Part shown: piece by piece, positions 55,027 through 63,442 of the stretch | Numbering within the stretch: position 1 is the stretch's first letter | Layout: every line of letters starts with the position of its first letter | NCBI GenBank assembly: GCA_934792625.1 | Contig: CAKVON010000006.1 | Coordinates: 58,727-122,726, forward strand | DNA: 64,000 nucleotides | From: an uncultured Atopobiaceae bacterium | Lineage (GTDB): Bacteria > Actinomycetota > Coriobacteriia > Coriobacteriales > Atopobiaceae | Direction of reading: 5' to 3' | The notes under the pieces: model-generated | What the model saw: only the letters and a program-made list of their open reading frames with translations | Databases searched by the model: none | What the model was told of the DNA's origin: nothing | Position numbers and translations under genes: made by a program

Positions 55027-55442
55027 ATCAGCTTGCCGTTGCAGTGGTCGACCATGTGCTGGACCACCTGGGCCATCCAGCCCAGGAAGTCCGCCTGGCG
55101 GTTGACCAGCTTGCCGTCGACCAGCTCCTGGTACTTGACCTTGACCTTCGCGAAGCGCTTGACCCTCTGCTCCTCCTCGCGGGTGAGGCAGCCCTCGACC
55201 ACCTGGGCGGGCGCCAGGCCGAGCAGGATGTGCGGGTTGCACATGACGCGGGCACGGTCCTTCTCGTCCACGTAGGCGAACATGGCCTTGGTGACGCCAA
55301 TCTGGTTGGCGGCGAGGCACGCGGCGTCGTCGAGGGAGGCGAGGGTGTCCAGCAGGTCCTGGGCCAGCTCGGCGTCGTCGGCCGTGGCGGGCTTGCAGCG
55401 CTGGGAGAGAATGGCGTCGTCGGTGACGAGTTCCTTGATCAT
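55023..55442 (-). CDS. Peptide-deformylase-like protein lacking the catalytic Glu
   Basis: 139 residues starting at 55442 after GGAAGGAACC. The fold is PDF-like: LAANQIGVTKAMF (residues 50-62), VEGCLTREE with the metal-binding Cys, and near the end QHMVDHCNGKLI. The usual QHExDH is QHMVDH: both metal-binding histidines remain but the catalytic glutamate is methionine. The protein is shorter than ordinary PDFs (about 165-190). It could be an inactive or moonlighting paralogue. No fmt gene is adjacent. Confidence 0.78.
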   Translation of the reverse strand: MIKELVTDDAILSQRCKPATADDAELAQDLLDTLASLDDAACLAANQIGVTKAMFAYVDEKDRARVMCNPHILLGLAPAQVVEGCLTREEEQRVKRFAKVKVKYQELVDGKLVNRQADFLGWMAQVVQHMVDHCNGKLI

Positions 55443-55681
55443 GGGGTTCCTTCCATATGCGGTATCGCTGCGCACAAGCGTAGCAAATCGCGACGCGGGT
55501 CGGCGGGCGACGGGCGCCCCTGCGCCTGCAAACCATGTGTAGATGTTGACATATCAACGTAATTGCGCCGTGCGGGCCCTACAATCCCTTCCGAAAGATG
55601 TTGCGCCATCAACAACAAGAGACGGGCCGGGCCACACGCGCCGCACGCGCGCCGTCCCACCGCAGCCAGAAGGAGACCCGC

Positions 55682-57004
55682 ATGAACCCCATCCGCCGAG
55701 CCTGGTGCCGCACGTTCCAGACCGCGTTCCGCATCGCCCTGCCGCTTCTGCCCTACCGCGAGCCGAAGATCCTGCACTCGGTTGAGGAGGTCCCCGGCGT
55801 GCTTGCGAGCCAGGGCCTGACCTCGGCACTTCTCGTCACGGACACGGGCATCGCCAGGCTGGGCCTCACCCGTGCCCTGGAGGAGGCGCTCGCCGGCGCC
55901 GGCATCTCGTGCGCCGTCTACGACGGGACCGTCGCCAACCCCACCGTCGCCAACGTGGAGGCCGCGCTCGGCGTCTACCACGACCACGGCTGCCAGGCCA
56001 TAATCGGCTTCGGCGGCGGCTCGGCCATGGACTGCGCCAAGGCCGTCGGCGCGCGCGTCGCCCAGCCGAGAAAGAGCGTCAACTCGATGGGCGGCCTTCT
56101 GCGCGTGCACCGCAAGCTGCCCTGCCTGATCGCGGTCCCCACCACCGCCGGCACCGGGAGCGAGGTCACGCTCGCCGCGGTCATCACTGACGAGAGGACC
56201 CACCACAAGTACCCGATCAACGACTTCTTCCTGATCCCCACCTATGCCATGCACGACTGGCGCCTGACCGAGGGCCTGCCCGCGAGCGTCACCGCACAGA
56301 CCGGGATGGACGCGCTGACCCACGCCATCGAGGCGTACGTCGGCCGCAGCACCACCCGCCTGACCCGCGAGAAGGCCCTGTCGGCCTGCCGCCTGATCCA
56401 CGACAACCTGGCCGACGCCTACGACGACCCCCACAACGCGCGCGCCCGCCACAACATGCTCAGGGCGGCCTACGACGCGGGCATCGCCTTCAGCCAGTCC
56501 TACGTCGGCTACGTCCACGCCATCGCCCACAGCCTGGGCGGCCTGTACGGAATCCCGCACGGCCTGGCCAACGCCGTCATCCTGCCGCATGTCCTTCGCG
56601 CCTACGGCGAGGCCGCCGAGCCCAGGCTGGCAGACGTCGCCCGCGCCTGCGGCATCAGCCCCGAGGGCGCGTCCGACCACGACGCGGCACGCTCGCTCAT
56701 CGGCTGGATCGACGCGGCGAACGCGCGCATGGGCATCCCCGACCACCTCGAGGGCATCCGCGCGTCCGACGTCACGGCCATGGCGGCGCACGCCGATGCC
56801 GAGGCCAACCCCCTCTACCCGGTCCCCGTCGAGTGGGATCGCGCCCAGCTCGAGGCCATGTACCATGTTGTCGCGGGCGGCACCCTCGCCGACGAGGCCG
56901 GCGCCGCGCCCGCGGCAGCCGCGCCCGCGCACGACGCCAACAACCGGACGCACTTCTCGGCAAAAAACGCCACTGCCGAGAAGGACCAGGAGGTCGCAGC
57001 ATGA
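55682..57004 (+). CDS. Iron-containing alcohol dehydrogenase
   Basis: 440 residues. Rossmann part with GFGGGSAMDCAKAVG and VPTTAGTGSEVT; metal-binding positions appear in GMDALTHAIEAYV and HAIAHSLGG with GIPHGLANAV. It interconverts alcohols and aldehydes with NAD(H). The last 40 residues form an Ala-rich tail with an inverted pair of motif copies (HFSAKN and TAEKD). AAGGAG precedes the ATG. The stop overlaps the aldehyde dehydrogenase start (ATGA). Confidence 0.9.
   Translation: MNPIRRAWCRTFQTAFRIALPLLPYREPKILHSVEEVPGVLASQGLTSALLVTDTGIARLGLTRALEEALAGAGISCAVYDGTVANPTVANVEAALGVYHDHGCQAIIGFGGGSAMDCAKAVGARVAQPRKSVNSMGGLLRVHRKLPCLIAVPTTAGTGSEVTLAAVITDERTHHKYPINDFFLIPTYAMHDWRLTEGLPASVTAQTGMDALTHAIEAYVGRSTTRLTREKALSACRLIHDNLADAYDDPHNARARHNMLRAAYDAGIAFSQSYVGYVHAIAHSLGGLYGIPHGLANAVILPHVLRAYGEAAEPRLADVARACGISPEGASDHDAARSLIGWIDAANARMGIPDHLEGIRASDVTAMAAHADAEANPLYPVPVEWDRAQLEAMYHVVAGGTLADEAGAAPAAAAPAHDANNRTHFSAKNATAEKDQEVAA
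56950..56986. repeat. Inverted pair of the dispersed motif near the end of the alcohol dehydrogenase
   Basis: GCACTTCTCGGCA (56950-56962) is separated by 11 bases from TGCCGAGAAGGAC (56974-56986). The core arms of 11 bases could form a hairpin a few codons before the coupled start of the next gene. Confidence 0.75.
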
Positions 57005-58389
57005 GTCCCGAGCAGATCGCCAGCATCGTCGAGCGCCAGCGCGCCCACTTCCGCACGCATGCCACCGCCGACGTCTCGCGCCGCCGCGACGCGCTGCGCA
57101 GGCTCCACGCGGCCGTGCGCGCCCACGAGGACGACATCGCCCGCGCGCTTCGCGAGGACCTGGGCAAGTCGCACGACGAGGCCTACATGTGCGAGATCGG
57201 GATGTCGCTGTCCGAGATTCGCTTCCAGGAGTCGCACGTCGAGCGTTGGGCGGGCCGCCACAGGCGCCGCACCGACCTGGCAAACGCCATCGCGTCGAGC
57301 CACGTCGAGAGGGTCCCGTACGGCGTGACCCTCGTCATGGCGCCGTGGAACTACCCGTTCCTGCTGACGCTGGAGCCCCTCGCCGGCGCCATCGCCGCGG
57401 GAAACACCGTGGTCGTCAAGCCCAGCGCCTACGCGCCCGCCAGCTCGGCGGTGCTGCACCGGATCTGCGAGGAGGCCTTCGCGCCCGAGCTCGTGAGCGT
57501 GGTCGAGGGCGGCCGCGCCGAGAACACCGCGCTTCTGGACCAGCGCTGGGACAACATCTTCTTCACCGGCAGCGTCGGCGTGGGCAAGCTCGTCATGGGC
57601 CGCGCCGCCGAGAACCTGACGCCGGTCACGCTGGAACTCGGCGGCAAGAGCCCCTGCGTCGTGTGCGCCAACGCCAACCTGCGCGTGGCCGCCCGACGCG
57701 TCGCGTTCGGCAAGTGGCTCAACCTGGGCCAGACCTGCGTCGCGCCCGACTACGTCCTGGTTGACCGCCGCGTGCACGACGAGTTTCTCGCCCTGCTGCG
57801 TGAGGAGGCCACCCGCATGTACGGCGACGACGCGCTGGCCAACCCCGACTACGGCCACATGGTCAACCGCAAGCACTACGACCGCGTCTGCGGCCTGATT
57901 GATGCCGAGAAGGACGGGCGGGTCCTGATGGGCGGACGGCGCGACGACGAGACCCTGCGCATCGAGCCGACCGTGCTGGACGGCGTGACGGCGTCCTCCC
58001 CCGTCATGGGCGAGGAGATCTTCGGGCCCGTCCTGCCCGTCATGGCCTACGACGAGCTCGACGAGGCACTGGCCTTCGTCGAGTCGCGACCCACGCCGCT
58101 CGCGTTCTACCTGTTCACGGCCAGCAAGTCGCTCGCACGCCGCGTCATGCGCGACGTCGCGTTCGGCGGCGGCTGCGTCAACGACTGCATCATGCACCTG
58201 GCCACGAGCCACATGGGCTTCGGCGGCATGGGCAACTCGGGCATGGGCAGCTACCACGGACGCAAGAGCTTCGAGGCGTTCACCCACGAGAAGAGCGTCG
58301 TGTCCAAGGCGACCTTCTTCGACGCCCCGTTCCGCTACCAGCCCTACGCTGGCTGGAAGCGCGCCTTCGTCAGGATGTTCGTCCACTAG
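57001..58389 (+). CDS. Aldehyde dehydrogenase
   Basis: 462 residues. Motifs are APWNYPFLLTLEPLAGAIAAGN, FFTGSVGVGKLVM, the glutamate in LELGGKSPC, the nucleophile in NLGQTCVAPDYV, and EEIFGPVLPV. Length and sequence fit the class-3 or fatty-aldehyde type. Coupled to the iron alcohol dehydrogenase gene, it would take an alcohol to its acid, or the reverse. A motif copy lies in a surface loop (DAEKDGR). The stop overlaps the convergent GTPase gene by CTAG. Confidence 0.92.
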   Translation: MSPEQIASIVERQRAHFRTHATADVSRRRDALRRLHAAVRAHEDDIARALREDLGKSHDEAYMCEIGMSLSEIRFQESHVERWAGRHRRRTDLANAIASSHVERVPYGVTLVMAPWNYPFLLTLEPLAGAIAAGNTVVVKPSAYAPASSAVLHRICEEAFAPELVSVVEGGRAENTALLDQRWDNIFFTGSVGVGKLVMGRAAENLTPVTLELGGKSPCVVCANANLRVAARRVAFGKWLNLGQTCVAPDYVLVDRRVHDEFLALLREEATRMYGDDALANPDYGHMVNRKHYDRVCGLIDAEKDGRVLMGGRRDDETLRIEPTVLDGVTASSPVMGEEIFGPVLPVMAYDELDEALAFVESRPTPLAFYLFTASKSLARRVMRDVAFGGGCVNDCIMHLATSHMGFGGMGNSGMGSYHGRKSFEAFTHEKSVVSKATFFDAPFRYQPYAGWKRAFVRMFVH

Positions 58390-60407
58390 CGCGCGAGCGA
58401 TCCCGCGGCGGCGCCAACCCCCATGACCTCGGCCGCCGAGCGCCAGGGGCGCAGGCGGGAGGCGTCGCACGGCACGTGGGCGTGCGCGGGCACCTCGGCC
58501 CACTTGACCGTGTAACCCGCGCCGTGGCTGCAAAAGACCGAATCGGGCGTGTTGGGCAGGTCGGCCTCCGGGTCGTAGCCCGCCTCCTCGACCACGCGGC
58601 GAGCGTCGTGGCAGGGCTCGTAGCCCGACAGCTCGAGCGACAGCCTACCCAGCCCGCTCGTGTACTCGGCGAGCTCCAGCGCGTAGTCGCCCAGCTCGGA
58701 GGCGGGAACGCTGCCCGTCAGGCGGGCCTCGTCGCCCGTCTGGTCGGGCACGCCGAAGCGGGCCGACATCCGCGTGAGGTCCGACATGGCACGTCCGACC
58801 TTCTGCACGGGAAGCTCCAGCTCGAAGGCGTACCACGGCTCCAGAAGGACGCACTCGCCCCAGGCGCGCGCCACCATCAGCGCCTGGCGCATCGCACGGT
58901 AGGTTGCCTGGCGGAAGTCGCCGCCCTCGGTGTGCTTGGGGTGGGCGCGGCCGGCAAGAAGGGTCACGCGCACGTCGGTCACCGGCGCGCCCGTGAGCAC
59001 GCCCGACAGGTCGCGCTCAGCCGCGTTCGTCAGGATCAGCCGCTGCCAGTTGAGGTCGAGGTCGTCGGTCGAGCACTCCGACCCGAACGTGACGCCACTG
59101 CCGCGAGGCGCGGGCTCCACGCGCAGGCTGACCTCGGCATAGTGGCGCAGCGGCTCAAAGTGCCCGACGCCGACCGTGGCCTGCGAGACGGTCTCCTTGT
59201 AGAGGATGGCGCCCGGCCCAAACGAGATGTCCAGCCCGTGGCGGCGCGCCACGAGGTCGCGCACGACCTCAAGCTGCACCGCGCCCATCAGGCGAAGTCG
59301 GATCTGCTGCAGCCGCTCGTCCCACGAGACGCCCAGCATCGGGTCCTCCTCGGCAAGCTCGCGCAGGGCCACCAGGACCGTGTGCGGGTCGGCCTCGCCG
59401 CAAAGCACGCCATAGGTGAGCACGGGCGCCAGCGCGGGCCAGCCCTGCGCGGGCTCGGCGCCCAAGGCGTCGCCCGGCCGCACGCTCGAAAGCCCCGTCA
59501 CGGCGCAGACGCCCCCCGCTTCCACCCGCCGAACCGACTCGAAGCGCGACCCCGTGTAGACGCGCAGCTCGTTGACCTTCTGCGACCAAGGCTCGCCGCC
59601 CGTCACACCCTCCACCTGCTGCTTGGCGAGAAGGGCACCACCCGTGACCTTGAGCCAGGCGATCCTCTCGCCGCGGTCTCCGCGGCTCACGCGGTAGACG
59701 CGCGCCGCGAACTCGTGCGGCCACGTGCGGTCGGGCGCAAGCTCCGCCAGCATGTCCAGAAGCTCGGCCACGCCCTCGCCCCTGAGCGCCGAGCCAAACA
59801 GGCACGGGTAGACGCGTCGTCGCGCCACCAGGTCGCGCGCCGTGGCCTCCGCGAGCGACCCACGCTCCAAAAACTCCTCGAGCGCGCCCTCGTCGGCCAT
59901 GGCGGCCCGCTCGCCGCGAAGCTCGTCGGCGCCGACGCACCCCTCGTCCAGGCGCGAGCGCATGGTCGCGAGCAGCGCGTCCTTCTCGGCAGGAGAACCC
60001 GCGTCCGGCAGAAGATCGACCTTGTTCACGAAGACGACGGTCGGGATGCCGTGCCGCTCGAGCAGGCGCCACAGGGTGCGCGTGTGGCCCTGGACGCCGT
60101 CGTTGGCGCCCACGACCAATACCGCCATGTCCAGCGCGGCCAGCGTACGCTCGGCCTCGGCCGAGAAGTCCACGTGGCCGGGCGAGTCCACCAGCGTGAT
60201 TGCGACGCCCGCGTGCTCGATCGCCGCCTGGGACGAGAAGATCGTGATGCCACGGTCGCGCTCCATGCGGTCGGTGTCCAGGTGCGAGTCGCCGCGGTCG
60301 ACGCGGCCCGCCGCGCGGATCGCGCCCACGTCGAGCAGCATCGCCTCGGCGAGCGTGGTCTTGCCCGCGTCGACGTGCGCCAATATGCCGATGACCGCCT
60401 GCCTCAT
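58386..60407 (-). CDS. TetM/TetO-like ribosome-protection GTPase (EF-G superfamily)
   Basis: 673 residues from 60407 (GAGGGGG upstream). GTPase motifs: AHVDAGKTTL, RGITIFSSQAA, VDSPGHVDF and VNKVDLL; then EF-G domains II-V, with FELELPVQKVGRAMSDLTRM and GSVPASELGDYALELAEYTSG in domain IV/V. The order fits TetM/TetO-type ribosome protection proteins, which release tetracycline from the ribosome, but this may be a chromosomal paralogue not giving resistance. A motif copy inserts SPAEKDALL at residues 139-145 of the G domain. No mobile element adjoins. Confidence 0.83.
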   Translation of the reverse strand: MRQAVIGILAHVDAGKTTLAEAMLLDVGAIRAAGRVDRGDSHLDTDRMERDRGITIFSSQAAIEHAGVAITLVDSPGHVDFSAEAERTLAALDMAVLVVGANDGVQGHTRTLWRLLERHGIPTVVFVNKVDLLPDAGSPAEKDALLATMRSRLDEGCVGADELRGERAAMADEGALEEFLERGSLAEATARDLVARRRVYPCLFGSALRGEGVAELLDMLAELAPDRTWPHEFAARVYRVSRGDRGERIAWLKVTGGALLAKQQVEGVTGGEPWSQKVNELRVYTGSRFESVRRVEAGGVCAVTGLSSVRPGDALGAEPAQGWPALAPVLTYGVLCGEADPHTVLVALRELAEEDPMLGVSWDERLQQIRLRLMGAVQLEVVRDLVARRHGLDISFGPGAILYKETVSQATVGVGHFEPLRHYAEVSLRVEPAPRGSGVTFGSECSTDDLDLNWQRLILTNAAERDLSGVLTGAPVTDVRVTLLAGRAHPKHTEGGDFRQATYRAMRQALMVARAWGECVLLEPWYAFELELPVQKVGRAMSDLTRMSARFGVPDQTGDEARLTGSVPASELGDYALELAEYTSGLGRLSLELSGYEPCHDARRVVEEAGYDPEADLPNTPDSVFCSHGAGYTVKWAEVPAHAHVPCDASRLRPWRSAAEVMGVGAAAGSLAR

Positions 60408-60576
60408 TCGCCCGTCCCCCTCGACCTCGCGCGTGCTTCTCGGCAGCACGGCCCCGTAGGCCGCGCGCCTGTCGCCCATTATCGTGGAGGTTGTCGCGCC
60501 TGTGGGCAAACGGACAGCGCGGGGCGACTTCGGGGTACCCTAGGCACTGTATCGACGAGACGCAAAAGGAGCCCCA

Positions 60577-61713
60577 ATGGCCACCAACCAGCCCGTGAAG
60601 ATCGTCATGCTCACCGGATACCTCGGTGCCGGCAAGACGACCCTCCTCAACCACATCCTGTCCAACGACGGCGGCATCCGCGCGGCCGTCATCGTCAACG
60701 ACATCGGCGAGGTCAACGTCGACGCCGGCCTCATCGCCGACGGCGGCCTGTCCGAGACCGACGACCTCATCCCGCTGACCAACGGCTGCATCTGCTGCAC
60801 CTTGGCCGACGACCTGGCAAACCAGCTGTCCGACCTGGCCGACTCCGGCAGGTTCGACTACATCATCATCGAGGCATCGGGCATCTGCGAGCCCGTGCCC
60901 ATCGCCTACACGATCAGCGACTTCTGCGATGCCGAGAAGGTCGGCGGCAAGCCCAAGCTCGCCCTGGACAACATCGTCGCGGTGGTCGACTGCAAGCGCA
61001 TGTACGACGAGTTCGAGGGCGGTCGCAGGCTCTTGGCCGACGACATCGACGAGGACGACATCGAGAGCCTGCTCATCCAGCAGATCGAGTTCTGCTCGAC
61101 CCTGGTGCTCAACAAGGTCGACACCGTCACCGACGAGCAGCTCGCCGGCCTCAAGGCGATCGTGCGCGCCCTGCAGAAGGACGCCGTCATCGTCGAGGCG
61201 ACCCAGGGCGACGTCCCCATGGACCAGCTGCTGGACACCGGGCGCTTCGACTTCACGGCCGCCTACAACTCGGCCGCATGGGCCGAGGCCATGGAGCACC
61301 CCGAGGAACACGAGGACCCCGAGGTCCTCGAGTACGACATCCAGACCTTCGTCTACCGTCGTCGCAAGCCATTTGACGCCGAGAAGTTCCGGCGCTTCGT
61401 CGAGACCGAGTGGCCGGACGAGGTCGTGCGCGCCAAGGGCATGCTGTGGGCCGACGTCGACCCCGACATGTGCTACGTCTTCGAGCAGGCGGGCCGCGAG
61501 ATGCGCATGATGGAGAACGGCCTGTTCGTGGACAGCGCCCCCGAGGACGAGAAGGCCCGGATGCTCGCCGACAACCCCGAGCTCGCCGAGGACTGGGACC
61601 CGGTCTGCGGCGACCGCGAGACCCGCCTGTGCATCATCGGGCGCCACATGGACCCCGCCAAGGTCACCGCGCAGCTCGACGAGCTGCTGTGCGACTGGAC
61701 GCCTGGGAACTAG
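60577..61713 (+). CDS. CobW/COG0523-family metallochaperone GTPase
   Basis: 378 residues. Walker A GYLGAGKTTLLN, metal motif NGCICCTLADD (CxCC), VNDIGEVNVDAG, IIEASGICEPVPIA and VLNKVDT are all present, plus a C-terminal CobW domain (RRRKPFDAEKF). These GTPases deliver zinc, cobalt or iron to target proteins. The ATG follows AAAGGAG. The FNR-like gene begins 3 bases after its stop, so they are cotranscribed; the reason for this pairing is not obvious. Confidence 0.9.
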   Translation: MATNQPVKIVMLTGYLGAGKTTLLNHILSNDGGIRAAVIVNDIGEVNVDAGLIADGGLSETDDLIPLTNGCICCTLADDLANQLSDLADSGRFDYIIIEASGICEPVPIAYTISDFCDAEKVGGKPKLALDNIVAVVDCKRMYDEFEGGRRLLADDIDEDDIESLLIQQIEFCSTLVLNKVDTVTDEQLAGLKAIVRALQKDAVIVEATQGDVPMDQLLDTGRFDFTAAYNSAAWAEAMEHPEEHEDPEVLEYDIQTFVYRRRKPFDAEKFRRFVETEWPDEVVRAKGMLWADVDPDMCYVFEQAGREMRMMENGLFVDSAPEDEKARMLADNPELAEDWDPVCGDRETRLCIIGRHMDPAKVTAQLDELLCDWTPGN

Positions 61714-61716
61714 TCC

Positions 61717-62463
61717 GTGGCCACCGGTCGCGACAACCCCGGCGAGAACCGCGTCTGCGCGGGAGCGGGCCACGACTGTGCCTTCTCCCGCGTGGGCAGC
61801 TCGTGCATGGACAACATCCGCCTGTTCGCCGACCTGCCGGTGGACGCGAAGCGCGAGCTGCTCTCCTGCTCGCGCCACTCCAAGCACGACCAGGGCTCGA
61901 TCGTCGTGCACGAGGGCGACCCGATCGAGTCGATCATCGTCGTGCGCTCCGGGCGCATCAAGACGTTTCGCAACAGCGCCGGCGGCGAGGAGTACGTGCT
62001 CGACGTACTGCACGACGGCCAGGCCCTGTGGCACGGCATGTTCCTCGAGGACCACACCTACCACTACTCGGTCGAGTGCCTCACGCCCGTGCGGCTGTGC
62101 CGCTTCCACCGCGCCGACTTCGAGGCACTTCTCGCCAACCACCCGGACGTCGCGCTGGGACTCATCCGCATGATCACGACCGACCTGGACGACGCGGAGG
62201 AGCGCATCATGATGCTGTCCATCCGCGACCCCAGGCAGAGGCTCGCCGAGTACCTGCTCATCCGCGACAGGCGATGCTCCGGCCCCGAGATCCGCCTCAA
62301 GCTCGACGACATCGGCGCGAGCGTGGGCCTGCGCCCCGAGACCGTCAGCCGCAACATCGCCCGATTCGTGCGCGAGGGGCTGGTACAGCGCACCGGACGG
62401 GGACGCCTGCTCGTGATCGACCACGAGGGACTGCGCGAAATCAGCTCGCCAGGTGGCAAATAG
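61717..62463 (+). CDS. Crp/Fnr-family regulator, FNR-like
   Basis: 248 residues from a GTG at 61717; an ATG at 61807 would remove 30 residues. A cyclic-nucleotide-like sensor domain (GSIVVHEGDPIESIIVVRSG) and a winged helix (LKLDDIGASVGLRPETVSRN) are clear. The recognition helix ETVSRN keeps the E..SR residues that read TTGA half-sites. Cys14, Cys21 and Cys30 lie in the N-terminal extension and Cys128 aligns roughly with the fourth ligand of FNR, so an oxygen-sensing [4Fe-4S] cluster is possible. An FNR-type box lies 114 bases downstream, before pflA. Confidence 0.83.
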   Translation: MATGRDNPGENRVCAGAGHDCAFSRVGSSCMDNIRLFADLPVDAKRELLSCSRHSKHDQGSIVVHEGDPIESIIVVRSGRIKTFRNSAGGEEYVLDVLHDGQALWHGMFLEDHTYHYSVECLTPVRLCRFHRADFEALLANHPDVALGLIRMITTDLDDAEERIMMLSIRDPRQRLAEYLLIRDRRCSGPEIRLKLDDIGASVGLRPETVSRNIARFVREGLVQRTGRGRLLVIDHEGLREISSPGGK

Positions 62464-62576
62464 GCTCCCGTAATGTGCCAATTTCCACACACTTTAGCTG
62501 CGTGTTTACCGTTCACGGGCAAATACATACCGTTCACCAGCAACAAATTCGGTGCGTAAATTATTTTTGTCGTTGT

Positions 62577-62619
62577 TTGATTCTGGTCAAGGAACTACCC
62601 CCTTCCCTCCCCCTACATT
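62577..62619 (+). promoter_or_regulatory. FNR-type box and -10 of the pfl genes
   Basis: TTGATTCTGGTCAA (62577-62590) differs in one base from the FNR consensus TTGAT-N4-ATCAA. A -10-like TACATT (62614-62619) puts the likely start near 62626, so the box is centred about 42 bases upstream, the class II activation position. The direct repeat ACCGTTCAC occurs twice (about 62509 and 62530). Region 62464-62654 is AT-rich. Confidence 0.7.
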
Positions 62620-62654
62620 CATAGCTGGACAACCACAAGCAAGGGAGGTGCGCC

Positions 62655-63386
62655 ATGCAGGGACGTGTTCACTCGACGGAATCCTTTGGTTCGGCCGACG
62701 GCCCCGGCGTGCGTTACATCGTCTTTTTGCAGGGCTGCCCCATGCGTTGCCGCTACTGCCACAACCCGGACACCTGGAAGGCGGGCACCGGCGAGCTGAT
62801 GGGTGCCGACGAGATCCTGGACGCCGCCGAGCGCTACCGCGGCTACTGGGGACCCGAGGGGGGCATCACCGTCTCGGGCGGCGAGGCCCTCATGCAGGTC
62901 GACTTCGTGGCCGAGCTGTTCGAGAAGGCCCATGCGCGCGGCATCAACACCTGCCTGGACACGTCGCTGTCCACGTTCACCCGCGAGGAGCCGTTCTTCT
63001 CGGCATTCGGGCGGGCGATGGACGCCTGCGACCTGGTCATGGCCGACATCAAGCACATCGACCCCGAGCGCCACGAGTGGCTCTGTGGGCGAGACAACGA
63101 CAACATCCTCGACTGCCTGCGTCTTCTGGCCGAGAAGGGCCAGCCCATGTGGATCCGCCAGGTGCTGGTCCCGGGCATCACCGACGACGAGGCCACGCTG
63201 CGCCGCACGCGCGAGTTCATCGCGTCGCTGGGCGACGCCGTCAGGCGGGTCGAGGTCCTTCCGTACCACACGCTGGGCATCTTCAAGTGGGACGAGCTCG
63301 GCATCCCCTACACCCTCAGGGACGTCGAGCCCCCGACGCCCGAAAGCGTCGAGTTCGCCACCAAGGTGCTGAGGGGTCAGATCTAG
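62655..63386 (+). CDS. pflA: Pyruvate formate-lyase activating enzyme
   Basis: 243 residues. The start MQGRVHSTESFGSADGPGVR and the iron-sulphur CPMRCRYCHNPDTW (CxxxCxxC, about residue 28) are diagnostic, followed by the SAM-binding GGITVSGGEALMQ. It uses SAM to place the glycyl radical on PflB. GGGAGG precedes the ATG. It lies before pflB, the reverse of the Escherichia coli order, and shares its promoter. Confidence 0.95.
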   Translation: MQGRVHSTESFGSADGPGVRYIVFLQGCPMRCRYCHNPDTWKAGTGELMGADEILDAAERYRGYWGPEGGITVSGGEALMQVDFVAELFEKAHARGINTCLDTSLSTFTREEPFFSAFGRAMDACDLVMADIKHIDPERHEWLCGRDNDNILDCLRLLAEKGQPMWIRQVLVPGITDDEATLRRTREFIASLGDAVRRVEVLPYHTLGIFKWDELGIPYTLRDVEPPTPESVEFATKVLRGQI

Positions 63387-63442
63387 GCAAACATGCGTCG
63401 CGGGGAGTGACGCAGGGAGAAAGCGAAAGCTAGGAGGAAACA

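Larger units (their letters stand above)
5905..60445. repeat. Dispersed 10-13-mer motif family (TGCCGAGAAGKRC)
   Basis: The 10-mer TGCCGAGAAG or its complement CTTCTCGGCA appears about 34 times in the window by my reading, about 17 in each orientation, often continued by GAC, GGC, TGC or AC. Plus-strand examples start at 9500, 17388, 24092, 26248, 27737, 35496, 43327, 45580, 46560, 48400, 56974 and 57903. Complement examples start at 5905, 9524, 11366, 15685, 17685, 20870, 36300, 39499, 51651, 51814, 56950, 59979 and 60433. Near matches lie at 19071, 19233, 31951, 32008 and 50040. Within genes they are read as PAEKD, HFSAG, GTSRQ or ALLG, in different frames and usually in linkers or tails. 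A random 10-mer would be expected well under once in this length. Function unknown; see findings. Confidence 0.8.

Noticed and set aside
5905..60445. Reading the dispersed motif as a simple Ala-Glu-Lys coding bias
   Set aside because: Many copies are intergenic or read in other frames (ALLGS, GTSRQ, HFSA), so codon bias alone does not explain them, although it may inflate the count.
5905..60445. Reading the motif as a Chi or KOPS type polarity signal
   Set aside because: Such signals are skewed to one strand; here both orientations are about equal across 64 kb. A replication-origin crossing within the window is not evident.
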